This document shows positions 15,367-24,141 of a DNA stretch of 64,000 nucleotides, piece by piece; within the stretch, counting starts at the first letter, position 1, and every line of letters starts with the position of its first letter. Origin of the DNA: Sphingopyxis sp. 113P3 (GTDB lineage Bacteria; Pseudomonadota; Alphaproteobacteria; Sphingomonadales; Sphingomonadaceae); the NCBI RefSeq assembly GCF_001278035.1, contig NZ_CP009452.1, forward strand, positions 1,397,501-1,461,500, in the 5' to 3' direction. Both the position numbers and the translations under genes were made by a program. Under the pieces are notes generated by a model that saw nothing but the letters and a program-made list of their open reading frames with translations, was not told the DNA's origin and made no database searches.

Positions 15367-16941
15367 CTAGTTCAAGGGCGCGTCCACGGCAGGTCCATCC
15401 TTGTCGCCATATTGGCGGCGCAGCGCAGCAAGTTCTTTCTTCATCATCGCGATCCGGCGCTGCATCGCAGGGTCATCGATGCGATTTTGCACCTCGTGCG
15501 GATCGCTTCCAAGGTCGTAAAATTCCCAGGCGTTGATATCTTCGCTGTAGAAACGGACGAGCTTGTAGCGATCGCTGCGCATTCCATAGTGCGCGCGGAC
15601 CGAATGGAAGCCGGGGTATTCATAATAATGGTAATAGACGGACGTGCGCCAGTCCGCGGGCGTCTTCCCTTCAAATAGCGGCAGGAGCGAGCGGCCCTGG
15701 ACCGTGTCCGGCGGAGTAACGCCCGCGAGCGCCAGGAAGGTCGGCGCATAGTCGATATTCTGAATAGGAGCCGAGACCCGGATCCCGGCGCGAATGTGGC
15801 CGGGATACTGGACGAGGAAAGGCGTGCGCAGCGATTCCTCATAGATGAAGCGCTTGTCGAACCAGCCGTGCTCGCCGAGATAGAAGCCCTGGTCGGAGGT
15901 GTAGACGACGAGCGTATTTTTCGAAAGCCCGCTCGTCTCGAGATAATCGAGCACGCGCCCGACGCCTTCGTCCACCGCGGCAACAGTTGCGAGATACTGC
16001 TGCATGTAGCGCTGATATTTCCATAGCGCGAGGTCGCGGCCGGTGAGCTTGGCGGCATTCATCCGGTCGTTATCGGCTTGCATCGCTGCGTCCCACTGCG
16101 CCTGCTGATCGTGCGTCATGCGGTCGAAAGACCCCGGCCAGCGATTATAGCGAAGCCGCGCGGAGCCTTTCGCGATCGTCATCTTGAGGTCATGCCCCTC
16201 GTACATGTCGCGGTAGATGTTCATTTCCTGCGCCGCTGCCGCGCGCCGCCCGGCATAATCGTCGAAAAAGCTGTCGGGCACCGGAAAGGTCACACCCTGA
16301 TATTTGGTCAGATGGCGCAGCGCCGGCATGAAATTGCGGTGGGCCGCCTTGTGGTGGATGAGGATCGCAAAGGGCTTGGACTTGTCGCGGCCATTCTTCA
16401 GCCAGTCGAGACTGTAATCGGTGATGAGGTCGGTGGCATAGCCCTCGACGATGCTGCGCCCCCTGGGCGTGATGATGTCGGGATTATAATATTCGCCCTG
16501 GTCGTCGAGCACCTTCCAGTCATCAAAGCCGATGCCGGCGGGCGAGGCATTGATGTGCCATTTGCCGAACATCGCGGTCGCATAGCCCGCCTGCGACAGC
16601 GCGCGGGGCCATACCCACACCCGATTATCGAAGCTCGTTCCATTTTGCGTGAAGCCGTGCGCATTGCTCTGCCGCCCGGTCAGCAGCGTCGCGCGGCTCG
16701 GTCCGCAAAGTGAATTGCCAACGAAGCTGTTGGTGAAGATCGCACCATTTTTGGCGATCCGGTCGATGTTGGGGGTCGGCGCGAGCTTCGAGACAGCCGA
16801 TCCATAGGCCGAGATCGCCTGATAGGCGTGATCATCGGACATGATGTAGACGATATTGGGGCGCGGGTCAGGCTTCGCCTGCGCGGCGCCTGTGAAGACC
16901 AGGGAAAGGGCAAGGGCAGCAATCGGGAGGGGACGGCGCAT
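15367..16941 (-). CDS. Type I sulfatase (exported, polysaccharide-type)
   Basis: A 524-residue protein with a Sec signal peptide (cleavage after AAQA, residue 22). The sulfatase core opens 'RPNIVYIMSDDHAYQAISAYGS' with metal-binding DD at 36-37. The formylglycine motif is C79-G-P-S-R with ATLLTGR, so the cysteine is the predicted catalytic residue once converted by a maturation enzyme. Further metal and sulfate residues lie in 'VYTSDQGFYLGEHGWFDKR'. It hydrolyses sulfate esters, probably on a glycan, in the periplasm. It begins 10 bases after the GH3 gene on the same strand. Its stop codon TAG is part of the CTAG used by the insertion sequences. The exact sugar specificity is not readable. 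Confidence 0.9.
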   Translation of the reverse strand: MRRPLPIAALALSLVFTGAAQAKPDPRPNIVYIMSDDHAYQAISAYGSAVSKLAPTPNIDRIAKNGAIFTNSFVGNSLCGPSRATLLTGRQSNAHGFTQNGTSFDNRVWVWPRALSQAGYATAMFGKWHINASPAGIGFDDWKVLDDQGEYYNPDIITPRGRSIVEGYATDLITDYSLDWLKNGRDKSKPFAILIHHKAAHRNFMPALRHLTKYQGVTFPVPDSFFDDYAGRRAAAAQEMNIYRDMYEGHDLKMTIAKGSARLRYNRWPGSFDRMTHDQQAQWDAAMQADNDRMNAAKLTGRDLALWKYQRYMQQYLATVAAVDEGVGRVLDYLETSGLSKNTLVVYTSDQGFYLGEHGWFDKRFIYEESLRTPFLVQYPGHIRAGIRVSAPIQNIDYAPTFLALAGVTPPDTVQGRSLLPLFEGKTPADWRTSVYYHYYEYPGFHSVRAHYGMRSDRYKLVRFYSEDINAWEFYDLGSDPHEVQNRIDDPAMQRRIAMMKKELAALRRQYGDKDGPAVDAPLN

Positions 16942-16951
16942 CGCGTCTTTC

Positions 16952-19270
16952 CTATTCGGTGAGCGTGAAGTCGGCCTTTGAACCTTCGGCCGATGAAGTC
17001 CCGATCCACAAGGAGAAGTCTCCGGGCTCGGCGCCCCAGCTCAGGTCGGCGCGCGTGAAGGCGAGGTCGGCGTCAGTGAGGGTGAAACGGACCGTCTTGC
17101 TTTCGCCCTTCTTGAGGGGGATCTTGCGGAAACCCTTGAGCTCCTTCACCGGCCGCGTCACCGACCCGACGTGATCGCGCACGTAGAGCTGAACCACCTC
17201 CTCGCCATCGCGCGCGCCGCTGTTGGTCACGGTGACGCTCGCGGTCAGCGGTTCGCCGGGCCGGATGCTCGTCTTGCTGAGCGTCACCGGTGAATAGGTA
17301 AAGCGGGTGTAGCTCAGCCCATAACCAAAGGGATAAAGCGGCGTGTTCGGCGTATTGAGGTAGCGCGACACATATTTGGGATCGGGCTTGGCGGGGTCGA
17401 TTGGGCGCCCCGTATTCTTCATGTCGTAAAAGAGCGGAACCTGACCGACGTTCCGCGGGAAGGTCGCGGGCAATTTTCCCGACGGATTATAGTCGCCGTA
17501 AAGGACATCGGCGATCGCGTGACCGCCCATTGTGCCGGGATACCAGGCCTCGAGAATCGCATCGACGTTGGACGCGGCCCATTCAATGCTGTTGGGGCGC
17601 CCGCTCATCAGCACGAGGATGATCGGTTTGCCGGTCTTCTTGAGCTCTGCAAGGAGCGCCTGCTGGTTTCCTGGAAGGTCAAGCGAAGTGCGGCTCGCCG
17701 CCTCGCCGGTCATGTCCCAGCGCTCGCCCATCGCAGCGATGATGATGTCCGATCTGTTCGCCGCCGCGATCGCTTCGGCAAAGCCGTCGGTCTTTCCTTC
17801 ATCCTCGAACGCGTAGCTTGCCCCCTTTGCGTAGATGATGCTTTGACCTTTGGGCGCGCGCGCGCGCATCCCCTCAAGCAGCGTGACGGGCCGCGTCTCG
17901 CGGTCGCCTGCGGCCGACCAGCTGCCGATCATGTCGACCTTGCTGTCGGCAAGCGGGCCGATCACCGCGATCGATTTCATCGAGGCGGCGAGGGGAAGTG
18001 CGTCGTTCGCGTTCTTGAGCAGCACCATCGATCTGCGCGCGACATCGCGCGCCGCCTCCAGAAAATCGGGGCGATAGACGGCCGCCTTCTCGCGCGCTTC
18101 GTCCGAATAGCGATAGGGGTCCTCGAACAGGCCGAGGCGGTACTTCATTTCGAGGATGGCCTTCACCGCAGCATCGACGCGGGCGAGCTCGACCTTGCCC
18201 TGTGCCACCGAGGTCGCGAGATGTTCCATGAACACCGCCCCCTGCAAGTCCATGTCGACCCCGGCGTTGATCGCTTGCTCGCCTGCCTGCTGAAGATTTT
18301 CCGAATAGCCGTGGGCGACCATCTCGTTGATCGACGTGTAATCGGTTACCACGAAGCCCTTGAACCCCCATTTGCCGCGCAGCACGTCGCTCAGCAGATA
18401 GCGATTGCCCGAGGCCGGGATGCCGTCGACTTCGTTGAATGACGTCATGAAGGTCGCGGCGCCTGCGTCGGCGGCGGCCTTGAAGGGCGGCAGATAGACG
18501 TCGCGCAGCGTACGCTCGGAGATATCGACAGTGCCATAATCGCGTCCCGCCTGCGCCGCACCATAGGCCGCAAAATGCTTCGCGGTGGCGAGCACCGTGT
18601 CGACAGCCTTGAGATCATTGCCCTGGAAGCCCCGCACCCGCGCCTCGGCGATACGGCTGCCAAGATAGACATCCTCGCCCGCACCTTCCGAGATCCGCCC
18701 CCAGCGCGGATCGCGCGCGATGTCCACCATCGGGGCGAAGGTCCAGTGAATGCCTTCAGCGGAGGCTTCGGTCGCAGAAATACGCGCTGATTTTTCAATG
18801 GCTTCAAGATCCCAACTTGCTGCCTCGCCGAGCGAGATGGGAAAGATGGTGCGGTGGCCGTGGATCACGTCATAGCCAAAGAGCAGGGGAATCTTGAGGC
18901 GCGTTTCTTCAACCGCGATGCGTTGCAGATCGCGCGTATATTTGGCGGTGAAGGCGTTGAAGATCGATCCGATGCGGCCCTTGCGGATATCCTCCTGATA
19001 GCCCTGGCGCATGGTGGGGCCCGTTGAATCCCAGTCGCTGGTCAGGAGCGACAATTGGCCAATCTTCTCCTCCAGCGTCATTTTGGCGACGAGCTCATCG
19101 ACGAACTTGTCCATCGCGGGATCGGGTTTCATCCACGCAGCCGAGTCGATCCTGGCATCGACGCTTGTGGCCTCGGCCTGCCTGCCGAGCAGCGGCGCAC
19201 TCGTCAGCGATCCCGCGAGCATGAGCGTCGCAAGCGTCAGGTGCGTGAGGTTGCGCGGCTTCGGCGACAT
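16952..19270 (-). CDS. Glycoside hydrolase family 3 beta-glucosidase (BglX-like)
   Basis: A 772-residue periplasmic enzyme. The start is ATG 19270 (MSPKPRNLTHL) after GGGGAAGGA; the frame opens at a TTG 12 codons earlier without a ribosome-binding site. A signal peptide is followed by the GH3 N-domain ('MTLEEKIGQLSLLTSDWDS'), the nucleophile region 'GFVVTDYTSINEMV', the C-domain with 'TGEAASRTSLDLPGNQQALL', and a fibronectin III-like domain (last 120 residues). It should release glucose from beta-linked oligosaccharides. Some GH3 enzymes in beta-1,2-glucan loci are specific for sophoro-oligosaccharides, and the nearby GH144 gene makes that a candidate specificity. It is first in a two-gene unit with the sulfatase. 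Confidence 0.93.
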   Translation of the reverse strand: MSPKPRNLTHLTLATLMLAGSLTSAPLLGRQAEATSVDARIDSAAWMKPDPAMDKFVDELVAKMTLEEKIGQLSLLTSDWDSTGPTMRQGYQEDIRKGRIGSIFNAFTAKYTRDLQRIAVEETRLKIPLLFGYDVIHGHRTIFPISLGEAASWDLEAIEKSARISATEASAEGIHWTFAPMVDIARDPRWGRISEGAGEDVYLGSRIAEARVRGFQGNDLKAVDTVLATAKHFAAYGAAQAGRDYGTVDISERTLRDVYLPPFKAAADAGAATFMTSFNEVDGIPASGNRYLLSDVLRGKWGFKGFVVTDYTSINEMVAHGYSENLQQAGEQAINAGVDMDLQGAVFMEHLATSVAQGKVELARVDAAVKAILEMKYRLGLFEDPYRYSDEAREKAAVYRPDFLEAARDVARRSMVLLKNANDALPLAASMKSIAVIGPLADSKVDMIGSWSAAGDRETRPVTLLEGMRARAPKGQSIIYAKGASYAFEDEGKTDGFAEAIAAANRSDIIIAAMGERWDMTGEAASRTSLDLPGNQQALLAELKKTGKPIILVLMSGRPNSIEWAASNVDAILEAWYPGTMGGHAIADVLYGDYNPSGKLPATFPRNVGQVPLFYDMKNTGRPIDPAKPDPKYVSRYLNTPNTPLYPFGYGLSYTRFTYSPVTLSKTSIRPGEPLTASVTVTNSGARDGEEVVQLYVRDHVGSVTRPVKELKGFRKIPLKKGESKTVRFTLTDADLAFTRADLSWGAEPGDFSLWIGTSSAEGSKADFTLTE

Positions 19271-19315
19271 GATTCGTCCTTCCCCAAAATAGTGCGATTT
19301 CAACAAGGATCTCGG

Positions 19316-19399
19316 CTGAAACCGGATTTTCCGGGCGGCCTATGAAGCCGCCCCTGCGCATCGCATCCCCCCTATACAGTGATCGTGAAACCGGTTACA
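19316..19399. promoter_or_regulatory. Divergent control region with LacI-type operator
   Basis: TGAAACCGGTTACA (19386-19399) matches the palindrome before the ABC operon at 12 of 14 positions (core AACCGGTTACA). A weaker copy, TGAAACCGGATTTT, begins at 19316. The region separates the GH3-sulfatase unit from the TonB receptor-GH144 unit, so one repressor could control both. The sites are seen; the regulator assignment is inferred from the linked LacI gene. Confidence 0.75.
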
Positions 19400-19509
19400 A
19401 ACTAAAAAACAAGACACGGGATCCCCCGCGATTCGCCGCCGCGCCCTGCCAAGAGGGGCGGACAAGAGAAGCGAAGGCGGGGGCTGGGCCATGAAAAAGG
19501 GAGGATGCT

Positions 19510-22500
19510 GTGAGGTCTCAGCGCAAGAAAGAGTTCCTTAAACCCCACTCGCGTGCCCGGACGCTTGCGGCCGCCCTCGCTTGGAGCAGCGCGGTCGGCG
19601 CGCTCGCTGTCGGTGTCGCAGCGCCCGCGCATGCGCAGGTGTCGAACGCATCGCTGCGCGGCACCGTGAGAGCCGAGGGCGGCGTATCGCAGGTCACCGC
19701 GATCAATGTGAACACCGGCTTTCGGCGCACCGTGACGGTTGCAGCGAACGGAAGCTATAATTTTGCCTCGCTACCGACCGGGACCTACCGGCTCGAGCTC
19801 ACGACGCCGAACGGGGTTCGCAGCACCGACGAGTTTACGCTCAACGTCGCGCAGAACGCTGTCCTCGACTTCGATTTTTCCGAACCCGACATCGCGAGCG
19901 AAGGCGGCGATGCCATCATCGTGACCGGCTCGCGTCTGCGCACGATGGAGGGCGGCGAGGTCGGCCTCAATATCACCCAGCGTCAGATCGAGACGCTCCC
20001 GCAGAACAACCGCAACTTCCTCGCCTTCGCCGACCTTGCGCCGGGGGTGCAGTTCGTCACGGGCGGCAACGGGAATTCGCGCTTGCAGGGCGGCGCACAG
20101 GACAGCCGGACCGTCAATATCTTCATCGATGGGATCGGGCAGAAGGATTATGTCCTCAAGAACGGCATCACCGGCCAGGATTCGACGCAGGGCAACCCGT
20201 TTCCTCAGCTCGCCATCGGCGAGTACCGTGTCATCTCCTCGAACTACAAGGCCGAGTTCGACCAGGTGAGCTCGGTAGCAATTACCGCCGTGACGCGGTC
20301 GGGTACCAATGAATTCCACGGCGAGGCGTTCATCGACTATACCGACCAGAGCATGCGCGCTGCGACGCCGCTTGAAAAATTCGGGAGCAATCCGGGCAAG
20401 GTCAAGACGAAGGATTTTCAGTTCGGCGGTGCGCTCGGCGGTCCCATCATCAAGGACATGATGCATTTCTTCGTGACCTACGAAGGCAAGCGGCAGGAAA
20501 TTCCCCGCGAGATCACGCCAGGGCTCAGCCTGCCGATCTCCTTCTTCCCATCGGAATATCAGGGGAATTTCGGTGCGACCAACTCGACCTTCAACGAGGA
20601 TCTCTTCTTCGGAAAGATCGACTTCTCGCCGAGCAGCAGCGATCTGTTCGAGGTTTCGGGCAAGTATCGCAAGGAAAGCGGTGAGTTCCTGAGCAACGGG
20701 ATCAACGCGCGCAGCACGATCAGTTCCCAGAATGTCAAGGAACTGCGGTTTACCGGGCGATGGGAACATACCGCCGACAACTGGATCAATGATTTCAAAG
20801 TCACCTATGAAGACGTCAAATGGGCGCCGACCCCGGTCGAGTTCAGCGACGGGACTCTCTTTGCCTATGCCGGGCCCTCGCCCGACAACCCGCAGCCCGG
20901 CGTGATCGTTCGCGGCGACCTTCTGCGAATTGGCGGCGGCGCCAACTATCAGGACAAGGGGCAGAAAGGCTGGGGCGTCCAGAACGACTTCACCTATACC
21001 GGGCTTGAGGGTCACACCATCAAGGCGGGAATCAAGAGCAAGTGGGTCGAGCTCAATTCGTTGCAGCTCAACAATTTCAACCCCGTCTACACCTATAATG
21101 TCGCTTTCAATCCGAACGGCGGAAGCTTCAACGACACCATTCCTTATCGGCTCCAGTTCGGCGCCGCGACGGGCAATGGCGAACCGATCGTCCAGTCGAA
21201 GAACTGGCAATTCGGCATCTACCTGCAGGACGACTGGGAAGTCACCGACCGGTTGACCCTGAACCTCGGCGTTCGCTGGGATTATGAGCGCACGCCGGCC
21301 TTCCTCAATTTCGTCCACCCCGATGATGCCGTGAACGCCGTATCTCCGGCGAATTACCCCAATCTCATCAACGCCGATTACGACATCAACGACTATATTT
21401 CGACCGGGCGCGAGCGAAAGGCCTTCAAGGGCGCATGGCAGCCGCGGATCGGCTTTAGCTACGAACTCGACGAGGACGCGCGCTTCGTGCTCTTCGGCGG
21501 TTACGGCCGCTCCTACGATCGCAATCAGTTCGATTTCCTGCAGCAGGAAATCAGCGTCGGGTCGTTCACGACGCGCACGTTCAACTTCATCACAGGCGAC
21601 CCCAACAACAGCTGTGATCCGGGGCCGACGTGCGTTGCATGGGATCCGGTCTACCTCACCCCCGAAGGCCGCGCGCAGCTTCTCGCTCAGGCCGGAGCGG
21701 GCGGCGGGCGCGAATTGCGCTTCATCGATAACAAGCTCAAGGTCCCCTATTCGGACCAGTTCAGCCTCGGCGTGCGCGGGCGGCTGGCGCCGCTGTTCGA
21801 GGTCGAGGTCGGATACAGCCATATCGAGAGCAAGAACGGCTTCGCCTATCTGCTTGGAAACCGCCGGCCCGATGGGAGCTTTTTCCCGCCGGCACCGGCT
21901 GCGCCCGATTCCCCCTTCGGTTTTGCTCCGCCGGGATTCGGTTCGATCATCATTGGCACCAACGGCCTCGAAACGAGCGCGGATTCAGGCTATCTCAAGC
22001 TCAACAAAAATTATTCGCCCGCCTCGCCGTGGAGCCTGGGCGTCACCTACACCTATACCGAGGCCGAGGAAAATCGGCAGTTCGGGGAGGTGTTCAGTCT
22101 CGATTTCCCGTCGCTCGAAGACTATCCCGTCGTCCGCTCCAGCGGGGTGCGCAAGCACCGTATCGTGGCCTCGGGGTCGGTCGACCTTCCGATCGGGGTG
22201 ACATTGTCGGGCAAGTTCCAGATGATGTCGCCGCCCTATTTGAAGGCCTTCGTCAACACCGGCGGGGCCAATCCGTCGCGCGACGTGATTTCGAACCAGG
22301 CCGACAGCAATGGCGATCGCTGGGGTTTCCGCCAGATGGATATCGCGGTCACAAAATATATTCCCTTCAAGTTCCTGAGTGACGAGGCACGGCTGCGGCT
22401 GCGCGTCGACATCATCAACCTGTTCAACGACCGTAACTATGTCGATTACAACAATAACCCGGCGTCGCCCGAGTATCTGAGCATTTCGGGCATCGGGATC

Positions 22501-22551
22501 GGCGGCAATCCGCCCCGCACGGTAAAGGTCTCGGCCGGTTTTCAGTTCTAA
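19510..22551 (+). CDS. TonB-dependent outer-membrane receptor with carboxypeptidase-regulatory-like N-domain
   Basis: A 1013-residue protein. The start is GTG 19510 with GGGAGGA just upstream; the ATG at 19506 is followed by a stop. The signal peptide ends APAHA. Residues 45-125 form a CarboxypepD_reg-like beta domain ('SLRGTVRAEGGVSQVTAINVNT'). The plug follows with 'IVTGSRLRTMEGGEVGLNITQRQIETLPQNNRNF', then a long beta barrel ending in the aromatic-terminated strand 'VKVSAGFQF'. There is no SusD partner. Context (GH144 next door, shared operator) says it imports or senses an oligosaccharide. Confidence 0.92.
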   Translation: MRSQRKKEFLKPHSRARTLAAALAWSSAVGALAVGVAAPAHAQVSNASLRGTVRAEGGVSQVTAINVNTGFRRTVTVAANGSYNFASLPTGTYRLELTTPNGVRSTDEFTLNVAQNAVLDFDFSEPDIASEGGDAIIVTGSRLRTMEGGEVGLNITQRQIETLPQNNRNFLAFADLAPGVQFVTGGNGNSRLQGGAQDSRTVNIFIDGIGQKDYVLKNGITGQDSTQGNPFPQLAIGEYRVISSNYKAEFDQVSSVAITAVTRSGTNEFHGEAFIDYTDQSMRAATPLEKFGSNPGKVKTKDFQFGGALGGPIIKDMMHFFVTYEGKRQEIPREITPGLSLPISFFPSEYQGNFGATNSTFNEDLFFGKIDFSPSSSDLFEVSGKYRKESGEFLSNGINARSTISSQNVKELRFTGRWEHTADNWINDFKVTYEDVKWAPTPVEFSDGTLFAYAGPSPDNPQPGVIVRGDLLRIGGGANYQDKGQKGWGVQNDFTYTGLEGHTIKAGIKSKWVELNSLQLNNFNPVYTYNVAFNPNGGSFNDTIPYRLQFGAATGNGEPIVQSKNWQFGIYLQDDWEVTDRLTLNLGVRWDYERTPAFLNFVHPDDAVNAVSPANYPNLINADYDINDYISTGRERKAFKGAWQPRIGFSYELDEDARFVLFGGYGRSYDRNQFDFLQQEISVGSFTTRTFNFITGDPNNSCDPGPTCVAWDPVYLTPEGRAQLLAQAGAGGGRELRFIDNKLKVPYSDQFSLGVRGRLAPLFEVEVGYSHIESKNGFAYLLGNRRPDGSFFPPAPAAPDSPFGFAPPGFGSIIIGTNGLETSADSGYLKLNKNYSPASPWSLGVTYTYTEAEENRQFGEVFSLDFPSLEDYPVVRSSGVRKHRIVASGSVDLPIGVTLSGKFQMMSPPYLKAFVNTGGANPSRDVISNQADSNGDRWGFRQMDIAVTKYIPFKFLSDEARLRLRVDIINLFNDRNYVDYNNNPASPEYLSISGIGIGGNPPRTVKVSAGFQF

Positions 22552-22560
22552 CCGGTCAGA
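22547..22560 (+). promoter_or_regulatory. Possible weak third LacI-type site
   Basis: TCTAACCGGTCAGA matches the proposed palindrome TGTAACCGGTTACA at 11 of 14 positions. It overlaps the receptor stop codon, so it could be chance in coding sequence. If bound, it would sit 64 bases before the GH144 gene. Confidence 0.3.
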
Positions 22561-22565
22561 ACAGC

Positions 22566-22602
22566 GGGCGTCCGGTCACACCCCTCCCGTGACCGGGCGC
22601 CC
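22566..22602 (+). terminator. Intercistronic hairpin between TonB receptor and GH144 genes
   Basis: GGGCGTCCGGTCAC (22566-22579) pairs with GTGACCGGGCGCCC (22589-22602): 14 pairs with one T-G, around a 9-base loop. There is no T tract. It could attenuate readthrough into the GH144 gene or protect the receptor mRNA 3' end. Confidence 0.6.
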
Positions 22603-22623
22603 CATCGTAATTTGGAGTAGAGA

Positions 22624-24138
22624 ATGTCCATTCGGCTCGGGTCGCTCGCCTTGCCCCTTGCGGCACTTGTCGCCGCCTGCTCGCCGCTCGGCGATCCACC
22701 GGCCCCGTCTGCACCGATAACATCCTCCGAGACCCTTGCTCCGCTCAGCGAGGCGCAATTTGCCGAGGATCTGACTGAGCGTACCTTCCGCTATTTCTGG
22801 GACACGACCGATCGCAAGCGATGCCTTGCGCCCGATCGCTGGCCGAGCAATCCTTTCTCGTCGATTGCGGCAACGGGCTTTGCGCTCACCGCCTTCGGGA
22901 TCGGCGCCGAGCGCGGCTATGTCTCGCGCGGTGAGGCTGCGGCGCGTGCGCGCGAATGCCTCAGCTTCTACTGGAGCGCGCCGCAGGGCCCCGAGGCTCG
23001 CGGGACCGCCGGCTACAAGGGCTTTTTCTATCATTTCCTGAACAATGCGGACGGAACCCGCCGCGGCAACACCGAGCTGTCGACCGTCGACACGTCGCTC
23101 CTGCTGGGGGGCGTGCTTTTCGCCCAGAGCTATTTCGATCGCGACACGCCGGTCGAGGCCGAGATCCGTGACCTCGCCGAGAAAATCTATCGCCGCGTAG
23201 ACTGGACCTTTGTCCAGCGCGAGAACAGCCGCATCCCGTCGGCGAACGGGGGAGGACCCAAGGCGATCGCGATGGGCTGGTATCCCGAGCGCGGCGAGGA
23301 CGGTGATTTCGGGACGCACGACTGGGTTGGCTATAATGAGGGTATGCTCGTTTACATTCTCGCCCTTGGCTCGCCGACCTACCCGGTGGGCAAGGAGGCC
23401 TGGGACGAGGGGTGGGCTACAAATCTCGAAAAGGACTGGGGCCGCTTCTACGGCTATGAGCATCTTCAGTTCGAACCGCTCTTTGGACATCAGTATAGCC
23501 ACGTCTGGGTCGACTTTCGCGGGATCCAGGACAGCTTCATGCGCAGCAAGCATCTCGATTATTTCGAGAACAGCCGCCGCGCGACGCTCGCTCAGCGGGC
23601 CTATGGGGCCGACAATCCCAACAAATGGATCGGCTATGGCCAGGATATCTGGGGTTGGACCGCGTCCGATGGCCCCGGCTATTCGAAGGACAAATATAGC
23701 GTGAACGGCGTGCCGCGCAGCTTCAACGGCTACATGGCGCGCGGCGTGAGCAGCGTCCGCATCGTCGATGATGGCACCCTCGTTCCGACCGCCGCCGGCG
23801 GCTCGGTGGCCTTTGCACCCGAGATCGCCATTCCGGCGCTCATGGCGATGCGCGAGACCTATGGCGCGCGGCTTTATACGCGCTACGGCTTCAAGGATGC
23901 CTTCAATCCAAGCTTCACCTTTGCCGACGCGTCCTCGCGCTCCGGCGAGGTCGACCCGCAGCACGGCTGGATTGCGAACGACTATCTCGGCATCGACCAG
24001 GGACCGATCCTTGCGATGATGGAGAATTATCGCAGCGGGCTCGTGTGGAAGGTCATGCGCAAGAACCCCCACATCGCCCGCGGGCTCCGGCGCATCGGCT
24101 TTACCGGCGGCTGGCTTGAAGACCCAACTGGCGAATAG
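22624..24138 (+). CDS. GH144-type (PF10091 'glycoamylase') lipoprotein, probable endo-beta-1,2-glucanase
   Basis: A 504-residue lipoprotein (signal ending LVAACSPLG, Cys20). The (alpha/alpha)6-type domain is marked by 'LTERTFRYFWDTTDRK', 'NTELSTVDTSLLLGGVLFA', 'THDWVGYNEGMLVYILALGSPTY', 'FGHQYSHVWVDFRGIQD' and 'WGWTASDGPGY', all recognisable PF10091/GH144 blocks. Characterised bacterial GH144 enzymes cleave beta-1,2-glucan internally to sophoro-oligosaccharides. GGAGTAGAGA precedes the ATG. It follows the TonB receptor on the same strand and meets the EEP gene tail to tail with only 3 bases between. Specificity other than beta-1,2 cannot be excluded. Confidence 0.85.
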   Translation: MSIRLGSLALPLAALVAACSPLGDPPAPSAPITSSETLAPLSEAQFAEDLTERTFRYFWDTTDRKRCLAPDRWPSNPFSSIAATGFALTAFGIGAERGYVSRGEAAARARECLSFYWSAPQGPEARGTAGYKGFFYHFLNNADGTRRGNTELSTVDTSLLLGGVLFAQSYFDRDTPVEAEIRDLAEKIYRRVDWTFVQRENSRIPSANGGGPKAIAMGWYPERGEDGDFGTHDWVGYNEGMLVYILALGSPTYPVGKEAWDEGWATNLEKDWGRFYGYEHLQFEPLFGHQYSHVWVDFRGIQDSFMRSKHLDYFENSRRATLAQRAYGADNPNKWIGYGQDIWGWTASDGPGYSKDKYSVNGVPRSFNGYMARGVSSVRIVDDGTLVPTAAGGSVAFAPEIAIPALMAMRETYGARLYTRYGFKDAFNPSFTFADASSRSGEVDPQHGWIANDYLGIDQGPILAMMENYRSGLVWKVMRKNPHIARGLRRIGFTGGWLEDPTGE

Positions 24139-24141
24139 CGA

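Noticed and set aside
19771..21822. 683-codon minus-strand frame opposite the TonB receptor
   Set aside because: It is a shadow; the plus strand carries a signal peptide, plug and barrel.
19510..22551. TonB receptor as a SusC of a SusCD pair
   Set aside because: No SusD-like lipoprotein is adjacent; the following lipoprotein is a GH144-type enzyme.
22576..24072. 498-codon minus-strand frame opposite the GH144 gene
   Set aside because: It is a shadow with no recognisable domain; the plus strand has all GH144 blocks.
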